A stretch of 64,000 nucleotides of DNA, from positions 228,016 through 292,015 of the forward strand of contig NZ_JAFVME010000012.1 in NCBI RefSeq assembly GCF_018492665.1, given 5' to 3'. The notes below the pieces were generated by a model, which saw nothing but the letters and a program-made list of their open reading frames with translations, ran no database searches and was not told where the DNA came from. Positions 18,972-28,948 of this stretch are shown piece by piece; position 1 is the first letter of the stretch; the number at the start of each line of letters is the position of its first letter. The position numbers and the translations under genes were made by a program. This DNA is from Pedobacter sp. B4-66 (GTDB lineage Bacteria; Bacteroidota; Bacteroidia; Sphingobacteriales; Sphingobacteriaceae).

Positions 18972-19182
18972 GTGGCAATAATCATTGCTTTTGGTATAGA
19001 TAGTTGTTTTAGTGTCTGTATGTCAAAGAGTTGTAGCTGAAAATGATCTAATCTATTAAGATTGATACAATTGGTAACCTAGAGAACAGGATGATAATTT
19101 GAAAAGTTTTTTGTACAATTATGCGACCTATATAAATCGCATTTTTAACAATAATTTCTGAGGAAATTACCTAAAACTATAC

Positions 19183-20409
19183 ATGAGAAAGATCGCTTTG
19201 TCGACCACGTTTGGTTATGTCTTATTATTGTTCTTTGCTATACCGTCTATTGTTATGGCGCAAAATCAAGCAGGAAAGACGGTAGAATTTGAATTGAAGG
19301 ATAGTGATCGCGTCGTTTTCCTGGGCAATTCGTTGTTTGAAAGCGATAAAAATGGCTATTTAGAATTGGCATTAACCACACGTTGGCCAGATAAAAAAGT
19401 GACTTTTCGCAACCTTGGCTGGGAGGGCGATAATGTATTTGGGCAAGCACGCAGTCATTTTACTAATCCTCCAACGGCCTACGAAACTTTAATGCAGCAA
19501 ATTACCGCGGCTAAACCTACAATAATATTTATAGCTTATGGTGGTGTAGAGGCGCAAGATGGTGCTGCCGGACTGGATAAATTTAAGGATGGTTTAAATA
19601 AATTATTGGATAAAACCGACGAACTAGGCGCTAAAGCTATTTTACTTTCTCCCATTCCGGTACTTTCTGGAATACCGGTTGATATTTTGGAATCCAGAAA
19701 TAAAGATTTACAACTTTATGCTAAAGCTATTGCTGATATTGCGAAGGCTCGGGATAAGCAGTTTATCGATCTGTATAATCCCGTGACCGATTTTCAAAAG
19801 CAAGCTAAAATTTCTGAGGATGGTATCCATTTAAATGAAGTCGGATACTACCTGATGGCCACTGCCTTAGAGAATGGGTTAGGTTTAGTTTCGCAACCTC
19901 AGGTGATAAACATCCAAGTGGTAAAATCGGGTCTTGAGGCTGCAACACCGGCGAAAATAGTCCCCTCAGAAGCTCAACAGATGAAATTTACGATAGCAGA
20001 ATCTTACTTGCCATTGCCGCTATTAGCTGCTGAATTACCCAAAATTGAGCAGAAGAGGACTGTCAAAATTGGAGGCTTAAAAAAAGGCTTTTATACCTTA
20101 ATTGCAGATAATGTACCCGTGATTACTGCTTCGGAAAAGAGCTGGGGGGCTGGTATAGAAATCAAGCAGGGTGGTGTTTTTGATCAGACAAAGCAGATTC
20201 AACATTTAATTAACAAAAAGAATGATTTGTTTTTTCAACAGTATCGTCCTTGGAACGAAACCTATATTACAGGTTTTAGAGCCTATGAGCAAGGCAGACA
20301 TAAAGAGGGGTTAGCTGATTTAGAATATATTATGGTTTGGTTGGAAAATCAAATTTATTTAAATAGTGCACCAAAATCTATCGTATATCAAATTGTAACA
20401 GTAAAGTAA
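19183..20409 (+). CDS. SGNH/GDSL-type hydrolase, exported
   Basis: Seen: 408 residues, signal peptide ending near VMAQ (residues 1-27), then the SGNH blocks. Block I is FLGNSLFES with nucleophile Ser50 (Asn replaces the usual Asp of GDS). Next is RNLGWEGDNV, then block III region AYGGVEAQDG, in which the oxyanion Asn of the usual GxND is not evident. Block V is DGIHLNEVGY with Asp213/His216. The C-terminal 180 residues are unassigned. Such proteins deacetylate or de-esterify sugars or lipids; the substrate is unknown. One base separates its stop from the ATG of the PVC-type dehydrogenase, so the two are translated from one mRNA and probably act on the same material. Confidence 0.85.
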   Translation: MRKIALSTTFGYVLLLFFAIPSIVMAQNQAGKTVEFELKDSDRVVFLGNSLFESDKNGYLELALTTRWPDKKVTFRNLGWEGDNVFGQARSHFTNPPTAYETLMQQITAAKPTIIFIAYGGVEAQDGAAGLDKFKDGLNKLLDKTDELGAKAILLSPIPVLSGIPVDILESRNKDLQLYAKAIADIAKARDKQFIDLYNPVTDFQKQAKISEDGIHLNEVGYYLMATALENGLGLVSQPQVINIQVVKSGLEAATPAKIVPSEAQQMKFTIAESYLPLPLLAAELPKIEQKRTVKIGGLKKGFYTLIADNVPVITASEKSWGAGIEIKQGGVFDQTKQIQHLINKKNDLFFQQYRPWNETYITGFRAYEQGRHKEGLADLEYIMVWLENQIYLNSAPKSIVYQIVTVK

Positions 20410-20410
20410 G

Positions 20411-23400
20411 ATGAAAATTAAACGTTCAATCAAGGTGTTTTGTGGAGTGATGATGATTCCGGTGGCTATTTTAGCTACGGCCGCTGTTTATCAGTTTGAT
20501 GAAGAAAAACCTGATCCGGACCCTAAGAAAGAACAGGAATCCTTTAAAGTAGCAGATGGTTTTGAAGTTACCTTGTTTGCCTCCGAGCCAATGGTGGCAA
20601 AGCCTATTCAAATGAATTGGGATGAAGATGGACGTTTATGGGTAGTGAGCAGTACTGCTTATCCGCATTTGAAAACGGGAGAGCAAGCAAATGATAAGAT
20701 TTTTATTTTAGAAGATACGGATGGCGATGGTAAAGCTGATAAGTCTACCATTTTTGCTGAAGGTTTGATGACACCAACAGGTATTTTACCTGGTGATGGT
20801 GGTGTTTATGTAGCCAATTCAACAGAAATTCTACATTTAAAGGACACAGATGGCGATGGCAAGGCAGATACCAGACGACAAGTTCTAACTGGCTTTGGAA
20901 CCGGTGATACTCATCATTTGATTCATACTTTTCGTTGGGGACCAGAAGGCCGACTTTATTTTAACCAATCTATTTACATCTATAGCCACGTGGAAACTCC
21001 TTTTGGCACAAAAAGACTGGAAGGAGGAGGCGTTTGGAAATTGCAACCTCAAACTTTAGAACTGGATGTGTATGCCAGAGGTTTAGTTAATCCCTGGGGG
21101 TTACAGTTTGATAAATGGGGGCAGTCTTTTTTAACAGATGGCGCTGGTGGTGAAGGTATAAATTATTCCTTCCCGGGTGCAACTTTTGTGACTGCTTTGG
21201 GTGCGGAAAGGACTATTCGTGGTTTAAATCCGGGGCAACCTAAACACAGTGGATTGGATGTGATTTCAGGCCGTCATTTACCTGAATCATTGCAGGGAAG
21301 TGTTATTACGAATGATTTTAGAGCCAATCGCATCAATCGTTTTAAGCTGGAAGAACAGGGAAGTGGCTACGCCTCGAAACAGGTGGAGGATTTGATGTGG
21401 ACAGATAACGTAGCATTTAGGCCTGTAGATATTACAGTAGGACCGGATGGTGCAATTTATGTGGCAGACTGGTATAATCCTATCATTCAGCATGGTGAGG
21501 TCGATTTTTATGATCCTCGTCGTGATCAGCAGCATGGCCGTATCTGGCGTATTGTAGCTAAAAATAGGCCGCTGGTTAAAGTTCCTAAATTGAGTAAAGC
21601 CAGCATTGATGAGCTCTTGGATGCTTTGAAGTTGCCTGAAGATTGGACACGTTCACAAGCTAAGCAAGTGTTGAAAAATCGTGGAGCTAAGAATGTTATT
21701 CCGGCTTTGGAAAAATGGGTGGATAATCTGGATAAAAAAGATGTAAACTATGAGCATCAGCAATTGGAAGCACTTTGGGTATATCAATCCTTAGATGTGG
21801 TGAACCAAAAATTACTGAATAGTTTGCTGAATGCTGAAACTCATAATGCAAGAGCCGCTGCTTTGAGAGCGCTTCAACTTTGGTTTAACAAGGTTTCGGA
21901 TGTGCAGACGATATTATCAAAAGCAATAACAGATAAACATCCCCAAGTTCGATTGGAAGCTGTGATTGCCCTGCGCAAATTAAATACACCCGAAGCAGAA
22001 CGTATTGCATTGAAGGCTTTAGAGCAACCTATGGATGAGTTTCTTGACTTTGCATTATGGCAAACTACCCGAGAATTGGAGTCAGTATGGTTAAAAAAGA
22101 TTAAAGCTGATCCTTCCTTTTTAGGAGATGACAAGAAAACGGTGTATGCTTTAAAATCAGTAAGTGATGTGGATGCGGTAGGGCAACTGGTTCAACTTTA
22201 TCAACAAGGGAAGGTGCCAGATGAGTATGAGAAAGATGTTTTAAGCTCGATTGCCAAATATGGTAAGGTTGCTGATTTGAATATACTTTTCAATTTAGCT
22301 TTTCAGGGAAATAGTAAGCATGATAAAAGTATAACAGCGCAGTTGGCTACATTGGAAGATGTTGTTCGTCAGCGGAATTTAAAGCCCGACCAGAATTTAA
22401 ATCATATTGCTTCTTTTTTGGAGAATGAAGATGAATCTGAAGCGACAGGTGCAATTCGTTTAGTGGGTCTGTGGAAGTTGGAAAGCTTAATCCCTAGGTT
22501 AGCTAGCCTGGCTAAAAAAGAGAACAAAAATATTAAGAAATCGGCTCTTAACTCTCTGGCGACAATAGGTTCAACTCAATCGAAAAAATCATTATTGGAA
22601 TTGACCACAGCAAAAAATCCTACGGATTTAAGAATATTGGCTACGGCGCAATTGGTTAGTGTTGACGCTACTGAAGCCAGTAATATGGCCGTTGCTTTAT
22701 TAAAAAGCCTGCCTGCCCAAACAGATGCTACGGAGTTATTCCAGCCATTATTGGCTAGTAAAGAAAGCGTGAATGCCTTTTCTGTTGCGGTTAGTGCCAA
22801 AAAGATTCCTGTAAGTTTTGCAAAAGCAGCTCGTCAAGCCATGCAAAGTCAATTGGCAGCAAGTAGAAATAATGATGAAGATGTTAAAAATCTGAAAAAG
22901 GCATTGGAAGCTTCGGGTGGGGTTTTGCCTCCTGAGCGTACTCCACAGCAGCCTAATGATCAAGAAATTGCCAAATTGGCTAGCGAAGTAAAAGGTTTGG
23001 GTAATCCAGAACTAGGCGAAGCAGTATACCGAAAAACTGCAATTAGCTGCCAAACCTGTCATGCAACTGGTGGTGCAGGTGGACGTATTGGGCCGGATTT
23101 GAGTAGTTTAGGAACAAGTTCTCCTGTAGAAACTATTATCCGTTCTATATTATACCCTAATCAGTCTATCAAAGAAGGTTTTGAGCTAAAGAAGGTTGTT
23201 AAAAATGATGGGTCTGAAGTTTTGGGATATCTGATAAGTGATGGTAATACAAACGTGGTTATACGGGATATGAGTGGGAAGGAAATAGCCATTGTCAAAA
23301 CGCAGATCAAAGTGATTGAAAAGGTGCCTGGTTCATTAATGCCGCCAGGATTAACGACTAATTTGGATAAGCAAGAATTTATTAATTTGGTTGCTTTCTT

Positions 23401-23890
23401 GTCTAAAATTGGTGAAACCGGTAAATTTCGTGTTCCGAATGAGCGTTATGTGCGTAGATGGAGAACAGTAACAGCAAGTAAAGAGTTAGGTAGTAAACTT
23501 AGTGCAGGAGGTTTAGATCTAATTACGAAAGCAAATACAAAAGTACCATTGGTGCCTTTGTATAGTAAGGTTTCAGGAGAATTGCCAGTTGTTGATTTAC
23601 CTGTTATAGAGGTGAATAATAAACGTTATAGCTTCATAAAGTTCGATTTAGAAGTATTGAATAAAGGAAATGTTAAGTTGGCATTAAACACTACATCGGG
23701 TGTAACTGCCTGGGCCGGTCAAACTGTTTTGAAGTTTACAGATAACAGTGTAGTTACTAATTTCCCTCAGGGTATCCAACAAATAACCTTAGCTATTGAT
23801 CGTTCTGTGGTAAAGGATGGTGTATTAAGTGTTCAATTACAAGATGCTGTTAATGATGTGGCTCAAACCAGATTGGTGATGGGGCAATAG
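20411..23890 (+). CDS. PVC-type membrane-bound dehydrogenase with HEAT repeats and cytochrome c domain
   Basis: Seen: 1159 residues. An N-terminal signal or anchor comes first (about 5-25), then a beta-propeller of the sorbosone-dehydrogenase type with DTDGDGKAD repeated twice (calcium-binding style), GLVNPWGLQFD and DGAIYVADWYNP (about 45-380). An alpha-helical HEAT-like region follows (about 400-820). A heme c domain has CQTCH (Cys880, Cys883, His884), then IGPDLSSLG and the Met-ligand candidate SLMPPGL. The last 160 residues are an NPCBM-like or beta-sandwich tail. This order is known from Planctomycetes/Verrucomicrobia and some Bacteroidota carbohydrate loci. It probably oxidises a sugar or alcohol in the periplasm and passes electrons to its heme. 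Co-transcribed with the SGNH hydrolase. Confidence 0.88.
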   Translation: MKIKRSIKVFCGVMMIPVAILATAAVYQFDEEKPDPDPKKEQESFKVADGFEVTLFASEPMVAKPIQMNWDEDGRLWVVSSTAYPHLKTGEQANDKIFILEDTDGDGKADKSTIFAEGLMTPTGILPGDGGVYVANSTEILHLKDTDGDGKADTRRQVLTGFGTGDTHHLIHTFRWGPEGRLYFNQSIYIYSHVETPFGTKRLEGGGVWKLQPQTLELDVYARGLVNPWGLQFDKWGQSFLTDGAGGEGINYSFPGATFVTALGAERTIRGLNPGQPKHSGLDVISGRHLPESLQGSVITNDFRANRINRFKLEEQGSGYASKQVEDLMWTDNVAFRPVDITVGPDGAIYVADWYNPIIQHGEVDFYDPRRDQQHGRIWRIVAKNRPLVKVPKLSKASIDELLDALKLPEDWTRSQAKQVLKNRGAKNVIPALEKWVDNLDKKDVNYEHQQLEALWVYQSLDVVNQKLLNSLLNAETHNARAAALRALQLWFNKVSDVQTILSKAITDKHPQVRLEAVIALRKLNTPEAERIALKALEQPMDEFLDFALWQTTRELESVWLKKIKADPSFLGDDKKTVYALKSVSDVDAVGQLVQLYQQGKVPDEYEKDVLSSIAKYGKVADLNILFNLAFQGNSKHDKSITAQLATLEDVVRQRNLKPDQNLNHIASFLENEDESEATGAIRLVGLWKLESLIPRLASLAKKENKNIKKSALNSLATIGSTQSKKSLLELTTAKNPTDLRILATAQLVSVDATEASNMAVALLKSLPAQTDATELFQPLLASKESVNAFSVAVSAKKIPVSFAKAARQAMQSQLAASRNNDEDVKNLKKALEASGGVLPPERTPQQPNDQEIAKLASEVKGLGNPELGEAVYRKTAISCQTCHATGGAGGRIGPDLSSLGTSSPVETIIRSILYPNQSIKEGFELKKVVKNDGSEVLGYLISDGNTNVVIRDMSGKEIAIVKTQIKVIEKVPGSLMPPGLTTNLDKQEFINLVAFLSKIGETGKFRVPNERYVRRWRTVTASKELGSKLSAGGLDLITKANTKVPLVPLYSKVSGELPVVDLPVIEVNNKRYSFIKFDLEVLNKGNVKLALNTTSGVTAWAGQTVLKFTDNSVVTNFPQGIQQITLAIDRSVVKDGVLSVQLQDAVNDVAQTRLVMGQ

Positions 23891-23945
23891 CTATGCAATA
23901 GGACAAAGAGGTTCTATTATAGGGTTTTATTTAAGCGGAAGGCAT

Positions 23946-24110
23946 ATGGAAAAGAAATCAATTTTAAACATCGCGGTATTTTTATTAATCGTTTTAGGAG
24001 TTGCCATAATTTATATTGGAATATCGGGGCCTAAGGTAATTTTGCCTCCAGTTATTACTGGATTGGGCTTCTTTGTAATAGGCTGGGCTATTCATTTATT
24101 AAATAAATAG
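23946..24110 (+). CDS. Small two-helix membrane protein (54 aa)
   Basis: Seen: ATG to TAG, MEKKSILNIAVFLLIVLG at the N-terminus, then a second hydrophobic stretch VITGLGFFVIGWAIHLL and a Lys end. Two predicted transmembrane helices are separated by a short SGPKVILPP loop, and positive residues at both ends suggest both termini are cytoplasmic. It lies 55 bases after the PVC-type dehydrogenase on the same strand and may be its third operon member. Unrecognised; small hydrophobic proteins like this often accompany membrane complexes. The codon pattern looks coding, but no family evidence is available. Confidence 0.6.
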   Translation: MEKKSILNIAVFLLIVLGVAIIYIGISGPKVILPPVITGLGFFVIGWAIHLLNK

Positions 24111-24199
24111 CTTAATTTTTTTTTTGGTAAGTTGGTATAAAACATATCAGTTATGAAAGCCATTAAGCAGCATTATCAGAATTTAATTGTAGTGTTTTG

Positions 24200-26488
24200 C
24201 TAATAGCTTACTTTCCAGGTATGTGTGCCTGATTTGACATCTTTAATTATCCAAAATTTGCCATCTGGTTTTGCTGTTAATGAGTTCCCGTTCATAAATA
24301 TGCGATCACTTTCAGTTTGCTTTGGCAAATAGATAATCCCTTTTGTATTGGGAGGGATGTTGACTTTTAATTGAAACTGCTTTGGAGTTTTACTAAATGC
24401 TACATTTATTTTTCCATGTAAGGTCGATAATTGGAGCTCGGCTGAGTTAAGTGTGCCCGGTTGTGGTTTTATTTGTATAACTCCAAAAGCGGGAGATAAA
24501 GGTTCAACCCCCATAAGTTTCCTAACAATGATGTTAGCTGGGGCAGCTCCCCAGGCATGGTTCCAGTCTTGATTATTTTTGTAATCAGTATCCCATGCTT
24601 CAGTTGTCATGGTTGAACCAGAATGTAGCATATTATACCAGCTGCGCTTATCTGTTGATGTTAAAAGCTGTAATCCATATTCTGCTTCATTTGCATCATA
24701 CAGTGCATCTAGCAGGAACTGCGCGCCATAAACACTACACGCCATTCCCCTTGTGCGAATATGAGCTATAACACTTGCTTTGTTCACATTAGGGACCAGG
24801 TTAAAAGCAAGCGCGAGCATGTTGGCATGTAATGAGCTGTGCATGGTATCTTCGCCATCTTTTACTGTTCCCGTGGTTGGATTTATAAAACTATGTTGGA
24901 AAGCCTGTTTTACTTTTTTAGCCTGCTGGGTATAAAAAATAGCATCTTCTTTTTCACCCAATGCCTCAGCTAGATCCTTCATGCAAATTAAGGCCTGATA
25001 GTGAAAGGCATTAACGACTGCATTATAATCTGTAAACACAAAGCCATCCGTTTCGCCTGGATAGGATGGAGGCAGTCCAAAACCTCCTTTCTGCGGCCAA
25101 TCTACAATGTCTTTTAGTACAGTTTCTCCATTAAAAGTAGAAAAATGAATCGACTTGGTAAAGCTACTATCTTGTTTGCCGGTTTTGGTGCTTATTAGTC
25201 CATCTGGTCTGGCAAGGGCAAGTAGTAGTTTAGGTTTTAATTGAGGATAAAGTAGTTGAACAGTTCTGATATCACCAGAATAGAGGTAATCATTCCAGGC
25301 TACTAATAGGTTTTGCAATGACCATTCGGTTGGCCAGGTAGCATGATAAATCAGGTAGTCTAATGATCTTTTAGCCATGTTAAATTCAGCATCAGAGGCA
25401 TAGTGTGATAACTGATTAATTAATGCATCTGCTTCGTAAGGAATCCGCTCGCGGTCGCCATCAACATACAAGCCTGTAAATGAAGTGGCTTTAATAGTGT
25501 GCTTAGATAAATCCCAGATTTTGTTTAAAAGGGTGTCGGAGCTTTTAAATGAGGAGGCCTGGTCGTTAAATGGATAGTTTACAGCATAACGCTGTACCTC
25601 AATTACAATCTTGTCATTTTTTTCTAGTTCCACGTATCGGAAGGGAAGTACCTCTCCTATGTAATCTGGCATAAGTATGGCTTTCGATCCGGTGTTGCGT
25701 TCATCAGCTAAAAACTTAAGATCGTAGCTGTGTTCTCCCTTTAGCAATGGCAATTTTATTAAGCGATAGCGGATAGTGCCCCTTGGTTTTCTGTCAACAC
25801 CTCCAAGGGAATCTATTGCTTCCCCTATGTGGACTAACATAGTATCTCCATCAGAAAATGAGCTGATGCGCATTTTTAATTGACCAAAGGCATCTTTCCC
25901 AAAATCATATAAAGTACTAAGGCTATTTAATTGTTTACTGAAAACGGGTTTTTGTAATGATTTTACAAGTGGTTGATGAGCAGCTTGGTAGGGCTTTAAG
26001 GTGCTGTCGGTAATAAATGAGCTAGCTTGTGAAAAATCACTAGCAGTTTGTTTATTGTTCCAGGTTTTTACCTTCCAATAGTAAACAGTATTAGGATTAA
26101 GCTTGCGCCCATTATAAATGATTCCTGTCTGTTGGCTTTTAATTACCTTTCCTGAATCCCAAAAATCGCCTTTATTCACTTTGAGGTTTTCTGCGGAAGA
26201 TGCAACAAAAATCCTATACGCAGTTTGGAAACTGCCTTCCAAATGATCATTAATTACCCATGAAAAATACGGGGTTTGGTTAGGTATACGAGCCATCTGG
26301 TATGATATAGTGGATTGCTTTGCCTGCTGTAATGATACTGCAACAGGCAGGCCGTTTTTCCATACTTTATCAGTATTTAAAAGTAAATCAACCCGCAAAT
26401 CGGATGGAGGGTTAAGGGATTGTGCGTTTGTATTTAGAAAGAGGGTTAATAAGAGTATAATGAGGATAATATTGCTAAAAGGTTGCAT
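24200..26488 (-). CDS. GH78-like alpha-L-rhamnosidase
   Basis: Probable exo-glycosidase releasing terminal L-rhamnose. Seen: 762 residues with a signal peptide (MQPFSNIILIILLLTLFLNT, cleavage after NAQ). An N-terminal fibronectin-like segment follows (YYWKVKTWNNKQTASDFSQ), then a beta-sandwich. The (alpha/alpha)6 barrel contains DGDRERIPYEAD (about residues 340-352), where GH78 enzymes have D-G-P-x-R-E-R, plus WPTEWSLQN, EAWDTDYKNNQDWNHAWGAAP and a C-terminal beta domain (FGVIQIKPQPG). Catalytic acidic residues are plausible in the DGDRERIPYEAD and EAWDTDY blocks. Convergent with the preceding operon; upstream it is divergent from the GNAT gene. Fits a polysaccharide-degrading lifestyle. Confidence 0.85.
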   Translation of the reverse strand: MQPFSNIILIILLLTLFLNTNAQSLNPPSDLRVDLLLNTDKVWKNGLPVAVSLQQAKQSTISYQMARIPNQTPYFSWVINDHLEGSFQTAYRIFVASSAENLKVNKGDFWDSGKVIKSQQTGIIYNGRKLNPNTVYYWKVKTWNNKQTASDFSQASSFITDSTLKPYQAAHQPLVKSLQKPVFSKQLNSLSTLYDFGKDAFGQLKMRISSFSDGDTMLVHIGEAIDSLGGVDRKPRGTIRYRLIKLPLLKGEHSYDLKFLADERNTGSKAILMPDYIGEVLPFRYVELEKNDKIVIEVQRYAVNYPFNDQASSFKSSDTLLNKIWDLSKHTIKATSFTGLYVDGDRERIPYEADALINQLSHYASDAEFNMAKRSLDYLIYHATWPTEWSLQNLLVAWNDYLYSGDIRTVQLLYPQLKPKLLLALARPDGLISTKTGKQDSSFTKSIHFSTFNGETVLKDIVDWPQKGGFGLPPSYPGETDGFVFTDYNAVVNAFHYQALICMKDLAEALGEKEDAIFYTQQAKKVKQAFQHSFINPTTGTVKDGEDTMHSSLHANMLALAFNLVPNVNKASVIAHIRTRGMACSVYGAQFLLDALYDANEAEYGLQLLTSTDKRSWYNMLHSGSTMTTEAWDTDYKNNQDWNHAWGAAPANIIVRKLMGVEPLSPAFGVIQIKPQPGTLNSAELQLSTLHGKINVAFSKTPKQFQLKVNIPPNTKGIIYLPKQTESDRIFMNGNSLTAKPDGKFWIIKDVKSGTHTWKVSY

Positions 26489-26605
26489 AGGGTATATTTG
26501 GTCGGTTTTAACAATAATAAATAATTTATATGTGTTGTATGGTAAAACTTATGTTAGAATTATCTGCTTTAACTTTTTGATATCTTTACAGTCTTGACAT
26601 TCTAC

Positions 26606-27289
26606 ATGATGGAACATATTTTAGATAATCCTATTTACAATGCTCTAATTTCGGCTCATAGCATTTTTTCGAGAGGAACTGATGATGTAAAATACTACTT
26701 AGAAGACGTGGCTTCTTTCGCCGGACTGAAGGATAATTCGAGGTATGATTTTGAGACTCTTTATGAAAACAGCCCAAAGGAAAGCCTGTTTATTGTTTTT
26801 ACACCTGATCCAATAAATATTCCTGATCAATGGCGCATTGTTACTCACATCGATATGTTTCAGATGATTTATGAGTCTAAAAAAGTTCCGGGAGGAGCAT
26901 ATATAGATTTCAGAGACTTGGATGAGTCACATGTTCCAGAAATGACTGCACTTGTTGAGTTAACTAAACCGGGGCCATTTAATTCAAGAACAATTGAACT
27001 AGGCAATTATACGGGTGTATTTAATGGTAAGGATTTGATTGCAATGGCAGGGCATAGGTTTAATCCAACACCTTTTACTGAAATTAGCGCTGTATGTACG
27101 CATCCTGATTACTTTGGTAAAGGCTACGCTTATGAATTAATTTGTGAGCAAATCAGAAGGATATTGGCTAAGTCAGAAACGCCTTTTTTGCATGTAAGAA
27201 ATGATAATCATGGTGCCGTTAAGTTATACAAGAAGCTTGGTTTTTATATAAGAACTGAGATGATTGTTTATGTTATAAAGAAAAGTTAA
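26606..27289 (+). CDS. GNAT family N-acetyltransferase
   Basis: Seen: 227 residues from the ATG at 26606 (another ATG follows directly; an upstream TTG is less likely). The C-terminal half holds a GNAT fold: ISAVCTHPDYFGKGYAYELIC (beta4 and acetyl-CoA loop, with G-x-G replaced by GKGYA) and FLHVRNDNHGAVKLYKKLGFY (beta5 to helix 4). The N-terminal half is a degenerate partner domain, as in FR47/ZK-type GNATs. Substrate unknown. Its last 4 bases overlap the stop of the convergent CotH-like gene. Confidence 0.85.
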   Translation: MMEHILDNPIYNALISAHSIFSRGTDDVKYYLEDVASFAGLKDNSRYDFETLYENSPKESLFIVFTPDPINIPDQWRIVTHIDMFQMIYESKKVPGGAYIDFRDLDESHVPEMTALVELTKPGPFNSRTIELGNYTGVFNGKDLIAMAGHRFNPTPFTEISAVCTHPDYFGKGYAYELICEQIRRILAKSETPFLHVRNDNHGAVKLYKKLGFYIRTEMIVYVIKKS

Positions 27290-28833
27290 AGATTATTCAT
27301 CTCTTTATCCAGCCATGCTATTCTTTCCGTTAACCATGCTTTAAGCTGAGCAACTTCTTTAGGGTACGTTCCTAATACAAACTGATTTGGCCAAACATAC
27401 TGGTCTAAAATAAGCCATCTATTAAAGTTCTTTTTTTGTGACAAATCAATATAGGCCACTGTTTTATCTATTGTTGAAGTAATTTCATTAATCTCTTTAC
27501 CACGAATCTGGTTCCACCGCAATTTAACTTTTTGTCTGAATGCCGGGTCTTTGAATAAATGACTAAACCAAGGTCCATCTTTTACCCACCAACCGGTAGG
27601 GTAGCGCGAATTAGAGTAGTCGTTATTGCCGCAGGAGAGATCGAAATCCCATAATGGACCTAAGCCCAATTTACCATTTCTCTCTTTGTAATAAAAATTA
27701 CTGCTAAACTCTTTTGCGTCTTCATTTTTCAGTAGCTCCTGAACTAAAAACCAGTTAATAAAAGACTCTATTTTAATGTAATTTGCGTACCCTTTTTCTG
27801 GATCTGCAAAATCAGCAGAATAGATAGCATCTTCGGTTTGTTGAATGTAGTTATGAATGTAGGCTAACTGATCTTCTGTTATCTCATCAGGAGATTTAAT
27901 AGTAAAAGGTATATCTGCTGTTGTTTTGAACCAGAATTTTTCATCGAGCCTTTTATCTTGTTCAAGTAAATAACCTCCTGTTATGTCATCTGCCGATGTG
28001 TTCCCCTTTTTTAACTCCGTGATGTTAACCCTGTTTTCATTTACTTCAACCTGACTGGTTAAAAAATAATTGCCTACATGGTAGTTATTCATTACCAGTT
28101 CAACAAAACATCCTTTCGGTGTGAAATCGGCTCCTATTTTGGTGCCCAGATCAAAGGCAATACTTGTTCTGATCAATGTTTTGTCGGAATAATTTGCTAA
28201 CAGTACCCAGTTTTTAGCGGTCTCCATACCTAAAATGGGAGATTTAGTGTTGAATTTTAAGCGGTATGGTTTTTTAGGCTTATCCCAGGTGCTATTTCCA
28301 CGCCCTTTTACTTGTAAAGGGATATTTAGTTTTTCGGGATTTTCTAGATTATTTGGATCTACAATCAAGTTTCCGGTAACATAAACATCTTTTGACGTAA
28401 CAGAATCGGTGGTATTCAGATAAAGGATTGGAATACCTGTAAAGTACTTAATGTTAAATTTATAGGTTTTTGTAGTGCCTCTAGGAGAGGTTAATTTATA
28501 GTTTACAGATTTGCTGAAATCGGTTGAGGTTACCCCACTGACTTGCAATGTATCATTAACCGTAATACTTGCGTTTTTTGTCGCAAATGTTGTAATGAAT
28601 TTTTTATTTTTAAGTAATTCTGGGACAAATAGGTTTATCTCTTTTTCGGAAATTACACCATAGATGTCACTGTTAACTTTTCCAGTGTTTTTGCTCTTTT
28701 CTATTTTAACAAAAGAAAGTTCAACACTGTCTTTTTCAACAACAGGTTCCTTTACATCGGTAACTGCTTTGTCTTTTTTGCAGCCATAAGCTACCACAGC
28801 TAAAAGCAAATAAATAAAAAACTTTCTGTTCAT
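27286..28833 (-). CDS. CotH-like kinase-fold lipoprotein
   Basis: Seen: 515 residues, lipoprotein signal with lipobox Cys18 (VVAYGCKK), then a beta-sandwich region with an Ig-like feel (about 30-130). The CotH domain shows PLQVKGRGNSTWDKPKKPY, NWVLLANYSDKTLIRT (about 200-215) and GPLWDFDLSCGN, corresponding to the conserved catalytic blocks of CotH protein kinases. CotH phosphorylates spore-coat proteins in Bacillus; in Bacteroidota such lipoproteins face the periplasm or surface and their substrates are unknown. Between the phosphatase fusion and the GNAT gene; 115 bases separate it from the former, so co-transcription is possible. Confidence 0.88.
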   Translation of the reverse strand: MNRKFFIYLLLAVVAYGCKKDKAVTDVKEPVVEKDSVELSFVKIEKSKNTGKVNSDIYGVISEKEINLFVPELLKNKKFITTFATKNASITVNDTLQVSGVTSTDFSKSVNYKLTSPRGTTKTYKFNIKYFTGIPILYLNTTDSVTSKDVYVTGNLIVDPNNLENPEKLNIPLQVKGRGNSTWDKPKKPYRLKFNTKSPILGMETAKNWVLLANYSDKTLIRTSIAFDLGTKIGADFTPKGCFVELVMNNYHVGNYFLTSQVEVNENRVNITELKKGNTSADDITGGYLLEQDKRLDEKFWFKTTADIPFTIKSPDEITEDQLAYIHNYIQQTEDAIYSADFADPEKGYANYIKIESFINWFLVQELLKNEDAKEFSSNFYYKERNGKLGLGPLWDFDLSCGNNDYSNSRYPTGWWVKDGPWFSHLFKDPAFRQKVKLRWNQIRGKEINEITSTIDKTVAYIDLSQKKNFNRWLILDQYVWPNQFVLGTYPKEVAQLKAWLTERIAWLDKEMNNL

Positions 28834-28948
28834 GCTAACACCTTATTTTATCTAAAATAGCTAAAATAAGTTATGGTTAGCTTTTAATTGTTAGTATGTC
28901 AGTGGTTTATGTGTTTTTTATTTATTTGCTGGGGTGTAATTTCAGAGA

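Noticed and set aside
24152..24202. 16-codon frame starting MKAIKQHYQN after the small membrane protein
   Set aside because: Too short, overlaps the end of the GH78-like gene, no supporting signal.
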